DNA of 64,000 nt from Chryseosolibacter sp049791675. GTDB lineage: Bacteria; Bacteroidota; Bacteroidia; Cytophagales; Cyclobacteriaceae. This document shows, in pieces, positions 60,231-64,000 of this stretch (position 1 is its first letter; the number at the start of each line of letters is the position of its first letter). The notes under the pieces were generated by a model. It ran no database searches. It saw only the letters and a program-made list of their open reading frames with translations, and was not told where the DNA came from. Both the position numbers and the translations under genes were made by a program. The stretch covers positions 30,665 through 94,664 of the forward strand of contig JBARAD010000062.1 in assembly GCA_049791675.1 (NCBI GenBank), given 5' to 3'.

Positions 60231-63179
60231 ATGAAACCCTCTTTCTTTCATCAGGACATAATTGCTATTCATGCGTTCAAAAGAAACTCCACCACATGGC
60301 TTTGCGCTTTCTTGCTCCTGAATACTTTATGTTTTAGACCCGTCTACGGCCAGCTTGAACTATTAGCAGACTTCAATCAGGCAGAAAACACTTGGCACAA
60401 TGAATACTCAGAACTGACCAACGCCGGCTACTACATGTATTTTGTCAGCAACAATGAGCTATGGAAGAGCAATGGTACGACGCGGTATACCGCAATGCTT
60501 AAAGCCTTCGACGCCATATCCAATCTGACGATGTCAGGCTCCACGCTCTATTTCACTGCCGACGACGGCAACGGCGGAATGGAACTATGGAAGTCAAACG
60601 GTTCCGCTCGAACAACTATAAAAGTGAAGGAAATCGTGCCGGGCTCTGATGGCGCTTCACCCATGCACCTGACCGATGTTAACGGCACTCTTTATTTTTC
60701 AGCGTGGTCACCTGCAACAGGACGCGAGCTCTGGAAAAGCGATGGAACTGCCGCGGGCACGGTGCTGGTAGAGGATATCGCCCGGGGCAATGCCAATCCG
60801 GAAAACCTGGTGAACAACAATGGCACGTTGTATTTCTCCGCGCACACCCCCGCCGGCATCGAGCTTTGGAGGAGTCAGGGAACCCCCGTTTCGACGTCAA
60901 TGGTAAAAGACATTTACACGGGCATCAAAAGCGGTCGCCCGCAATGGCTCACCGCTTCTAATGGAAAACTGTTTTTTACGGCGTTGCACCCGGCCTCGGG
61001 AAGAGAGCTTTGGATCAGTGATGGCACGCCCAGCGGTACACGGATTATGAAAGATATCCGGCCCGGAACGGGAAGCTCGGTTCCGGAAAACCTCACCGAT
61101 GTGAACGGTACCCTGATGTTCTCCGCCGATGATGGGGTGCATGGCGACGAGCTTTGGAAGAGTAACGGTTTTTTCGCAGGGACAGTGTTGGTGAAGGATC
61201 TGAATTCGGGAAGGGCGGGCAGCAACAACCCAGATCCACTCATGGGATCGATGGGCCACTTTACAAACATCAACGGTGTACTGTTTTTCCTTGCATCAAA
61301 GGGAGCCGACAACTTTATCTACAGAAGTGACGGAACCGCAGCAGGCACTGTGGTGATCGCTCCTGCTTTAGGAGTTACAGACCTTCCTCCACAACCGGCA
61401 TTCACCTATCAAAATAACTATACATACTTCTTTAATTCAGACGGAAGCGATTTCTATACGTATGCCCTTTACCGGATGCCTTATCGCGGGAATATAATTC
61501 AGGAGGTCAAAAAGCTGGTGGCACCCCTTCCCCCTCCAGAAGAATATTCAACGATTATTCCAATGGACAATGAAATGATCCGTTTCAATAATAACGTCTA
61601 TTTCTTTGGGAGGGTCAACACACCGTATGAGAGCCCGAATGGTTTTGAGTTTATCCGGTCGGACGGGACCAATGCAGGTACTGTTACTGTTCATGATACC
61701 TTTATCCCTACGGATGGAACTGACCTCCATGAAATGATCACTGTGAATAATATCGTTTACGTGCTCGGCTACGGTGCCCCCACGCTGAGTGGTCTTTACC
61801 GTACCGACGGCACCGTTGAAGGTACATATTCCCTTTTGCCAATATGGTATCATCATGAATATGAAGCCGCTGGAGACGCGCTTTACATCGCTATCGAGGT
61901 GTTTGAAGCCGGGGCCGGATCACACTGGGAATTGCATCGCTCGGAAGGAACGCCTGAAACCACCTATCGTGTTATACTGGGCACCGGTTGGTCTGCAACG
62001 ATCCCCGAAGGCCTGACTGCGGTAGACGATGTACTCTACTTTCACAATTTCCTCGGGGAACTCTGGAAGACAGATGGCACTGCGGAAGGTACCCTTAGCG
62101 TTGGCGACTTCGGTGCGGTACACTCCATCACTGATGTAAACGGCCAAGCCCTTGTGCTTCTCTCCAACACTGCAGGAGCGCTTGAAGCGTGGAAAGATAC
62201 TGATACCGGCTTCGTTCAGTTCAAAACCTTTGGCGAAGGAGTAACCGCTACCGGCGTGACCGCGGCGCTTGATGGAATATTCTATTTCATTGTCAGCGCA
62301 GGCGACACCGGGTATCAGCTATGGCGAAGCGATGGTACGGCTGAAGGAACCATCCCGATGTTCGGTCAGGATAAGGTGGGAAGCAGTCCGGCATTGTTTG
62401 CTGTTCAGGATATTCTCTACCTCAGCTCCCGTGACAGCGAGGGCACATGGCATCTATCATTTGTCACCGATACCGATATTGTCAGGCTGGGTACGGTTCC
62501 CCAGGTCGTCACAGCGGTTGCGCACCTGGAAAAGGTCATTGTATTCACCTTGGATGAGAATCAGCCTATGCAGGTCTACGCATTGGACGGATTGTCTGCA
62601 GAGCCTGAACTACTGACAACCATTTCCTATAGCAACCCGTACGAGATGAGCAACTTCTTCAACTACAATATCGCCGGTGAATACATCTATTTTAAAACAA
62701 TGAGCGAACCGAAGTTATGGAGGTCGGACGGCACGGTTTGCGGGACAACTCCGGTAGATTTGATTGCCGAGGATCCTTACGATTTTGAAGTGTTGGGAGA
62801 TGACCTGATCTTCGGCGGCACCCTTCTCGCGACTGGCCACGAGCTCTATGCCTACAGAAACATCACTTCGTTGCCGGGACCTCCCTGTGGTCCGGAAGAA
62901 GCTACATCAGCATCGGCCGGAAAAGACAGCGCTCAGACCGGCATCCTTTCGCATTATCCCAATCCGTTCAGCGAGCGCTTCACATTACGAATCGATGGAA
63001 AGAGTGAAGAAATCGTGCAGGTGTGTGTATACGACGAAAATGGCAGACCTGTTGAGAAACTGCCGGACCTGAAAGCCAATACCGAGTATGCCGTCGGCGC
63101 TTCCTGGCGGAAAGGTTCTTACATTGTGAAAGTGTTTGCTGCAAATACTGTGCGAACCTTCCACGTCATGAAAGAATAA
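60231..63179 (+). CDS. Secreted ELWxxDGT-repeat protein with type IX sorting domain
   Basis: 982 aa with a Sec signal (LCAFLLLNTLCFRPVYGQ). At least 13 repeats of the ELWxSDGTxxGT type are spread from about residue 75 to 840 (ELWKSDGTAAGT, ELWISDGTPSGT, GLYRTDGTVEGT, QLWRSDGTAEGT), as in hyalin-like beta-propeller proteins. The last 75 residues (about 908-982; HYPNPFSERFTLRI, VCVYDENGRPVEKL) are a T9SS type-A sorting domain, so the protein is secreted through the type IX system and either released or attached to the surface. No catalytic domain is seen; an adhesin or matrix role is inferred. Confidence 0.93.
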   Translation: MKPSFFHQDIIAIHAFKRNSTTWLCAFLLLNTLCFRPVYGQLELLADFNQAENTWHNEYSELTNAGYYMYFVSNNELWKSNGTTRYTAMLKAFDAISNLTMSGSTLYFTADDGNGGMELWKSNGSARTTIKVKEIVPGSDGASPMHLTDVNGTLYFSAWSPATGRELWKSDGTAAGTVLVEDIARGNANPENLVNNNGTLYFSAHTPAGIELWRSQGTPVSTSMVKDIYTGIKSGRPQWLTASNGKLFFTALHPASGRELWISDGTPSGTRIMKDIRPGTGSSVPENLTDVNGTLMFSADDGVHGDELWKSNGFFAGTVLVKDLNSGRAGSNNPDPLMGSMGHFTNINGVLFFLASKGADNFIYRSDGTAAGTVVIAPALGVTDLPPQPAFTYQNNYTYFFNSDGSDFYTYALYRMPYRGNIIQEVKKLVAPLPPPEEYSTIIPMDNEMIRFNNNVYFFGRVNTPYESPNGFEFIRSDGTNAGTVTVHDTFIPTDGTDLHEMITVNNIVYVLGYGAPTLSGLYRTDGTVEGTYSLLPIWYHHEYEAAGDALYIAIEVFEAGAGSHWELHRSEGTPETTYRVILGTGWSATIPEGLTAVDDVLYFHNFLGELWKTDGTAEGTLSVGDFGAVHSITDVNGQALVLLSNTAGALEAWKDTDTGFVQFKTFGEGVTATGVTAALDGIFYFIVSAGDTGYQLWRSDGTAEGTIPMFGQDKVGSSPALFAVQDILYLSSRDSEGTWHLSFVTDTDIVRLGTVPQVVTAVAHLEKVIVFTLDENQPMQVYALDGLSAEPELLTTISYSNPYEMSNFFNYNIAGEYIYFKTMSEPKLWRSDGTVCGTTPVDLIAEDPYDFEVLGDDLIFGGTLLATGHELYAYRNITSLPGPPCGPEEATSASAGKDSAQTGILSHYPNPFSERFTLRIDGKSEEIVQVCVYDENGRPVEKLPDLKANTEYAVGASWRKGSYIVKVFAANTVRTFHVMKE

Positions 63180-63232
63180 AAGCACGCTTCATGGCTGATG
63201 AAGCGTCATGTTCATCAGCCATGAAGGGAATG

Positions 63233-64000
63233 CTAATGATGACCTCCGGCCGGTTTCCTGACGAACTCCGCTGTCTCACCCACCCACGTATTGACATAAT
63301 GATTGGGGCCTTTCACGAGAATCTTGTAAAAGCCTGTGGCGTCATCCACCTCGATGGTATAAGCTTCATCGCGGATATCGACATCCCCGACTTTCCTGTA
63401 TTCATCTTTTCCTCCACTCTGAAAATCATTTGTTTTGCTTAAAAAAACTTCCGCCTTTTCGCTTTCTCCGGCGAGACTCTTCCAGCGAAGCGCAATGTTG
63501 CCGTCTTTTAATTCCGCCTTCAAATCCGACAAGTCCGCTTCGCCGATGAAGGGAACACCATCCATCTCTTTTTTCACTTCATCAGGAATTGGTATTCCCA
63601 GATGCTTGCAGATAGAAGGCATGATATCCACAACGGCCGGTGTCTGTTTAAAGCGTTCATTCAGGTTGTCGGCGTTGGTTACAATCCACGTGAGTCTTTC
63701 ACGATCCGATTGGCCGCCATGGTGCTTACCTTCCAGTGAATCGCGGCCGTGATCGGTAGTGATGACGATGAGCCAGTCTTCATTGAATTGCTTTTCGCGT
63801 TCTTTAATGGCAGCCCAAACCTTACCGATCTGTTTGTCCGCCATGCGGATCGCTTCATAGAATTTTTCGCTGTTGCCAAAGCCGTGTCCCATGTCATCTG
63901 TGTACTGAAGGTATACCCAAGAGAGGTCAGGACCGTTCTTTTCAATGTAAGTGCCGGCTTCGGCAGCCACGGCTTCATCTATCCTGTGAATATAATCCGA
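63233..64000 (-). CDS. Alkaline phosphatase / nucleotide pyrophosphatase family protein, C-terminal part
   Basis: At least 255 codons; the frame runs on past the right edge, so the N terminus and the nucleophile Thr/Ser are not seen. The visible part has YLQYTDDMGHGFGNSEKFYE (metal-binding Asp/His), DWLIVITTDHGRDSLEGKHH (the DHG metal site) and TPAVVDIMPSICKHLGI, the ending shared by type I phosphodiesterases. The last 90 residues are a beta-sandwich (IALRWKSLAGESEKAEVFLS) of the fibronectin-3 type. Probably exported, acting on a phosphodiester. It converges with the ELWxxDGT gene (53 bp between stops). Confidence 0.86.
   Translation of the reverse strand, partial: SDYIHRIDEAVAAEAGTYIEKNGPDLSWVYLQYTDDMGHGFGNSEKFYEAIRMADKQIGKVWAAIKEREKQFNEDWLIVITTDHGRDSLEGKHHGGQSDRERLTWIVTNADNLNERFKQTPAVVDIMPSICKHLGIPIPDEVKKEMDGVPFIGEADLSDLKAELKDGNIALRWKSLAGESEKAEVFLSKTNDFQSGGKDEYRKVGDVDIRDEAYTIEVDDATGFYKILVKGPNHYVNTWVGETAEFVRKPAGGHH

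Noticed and set aside
1..64000. tRNA, rRNA, CRISPR arrays, insertion sequences, prophage genes
   Set aside because: I looked for T-loop GTTCRA patterns, spaced direct repeats, transposase motifs and phage structural genes and saw none that hold up.

Overview
The window comes from a chromosome of a Bacteroidota bacterium, most likely a free-living member of the Cytophagales or a related order. This is an inference from several signs: a SusC/SusD pair, many lipoproteins with a lipobox Cys followed by acidic residues, a type IX secretion C-terminal sorting domain, TAnnTTTG promoter boxes in place of sigma70 boxes, few Shine-Dalgarno sequences, and roughly 50% GC. I found no rRNA, tRNA, CRISPR array, transposase or prophage.

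Layout. (1) 1-9373 holds housekeeping and stress genes: the end of an RND efflux operon with its TetR regulator, a beta carbonic anhydrase, a ring-cleaving dioxygenase/carboxylesterase pair bracketed by inverted arrays of a 7-bp repeat, a TRIC-like channel, a Crp/Fnr regulator, an LLM oxidoreductase, rpiA and a Kef-type antiporter. (2) 9582-25318 is a glycan-use region: a giant FG-GAP/ASPIC lipoprotein, amidohydrolase, isochorismatase-like hydrolase, esterase, SusD, SusC, an alpha/alpha-barrel lipoprotein and a GH28-like beta-helix protein, with a DUF4091 gene relic. (3) 25528-37720 is a signalling region: a TPR histidine kinase, a frameshifted gene relic, an M28 peptidase, two kinase/response-regulator pairs, a membrane-anchored TIR protein between those pairs, a candidate structured RNA, and an unrecognised 255-aa protein. 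(4) 37881-50722 is a second carbohydrate cluster without SusC/D: FAD oxidoreductase, sulfatase, metallo-beta-lactamase-fold hydrolase, two esterase-like proteins, a GH109-like oxidoreductase-fold glycosidase, DUF6807, a TIM-barrel epimerase and NagB. It suggests processing of sulfated, amino-sugar-containing glycans. (5) 50767-52571 has small single genes. (6) 52795-59803 is a compact operon (DUF4856 lipoprotein, imelysin, HTTM protein, TonB-dependent receptor, small lipoprotein, DUF2231 membrane protein). Two identical-architecture dyads overlap its promoter, which points to metal-responsive uptake. (7) 60231-64000 holds a secreted ELWxxDGT-repeat protein and a truncated phosphatase/pyrophosphatase.

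Points most worth a second look are the structured RNA candidate with its own terminator at 32553-32676, the paired TTTAGA-N5-TCTAAA operators at 52719-52760, the heptamer arrays around 2044-3762, the TIR-transmembrane protein, and two gene relics.
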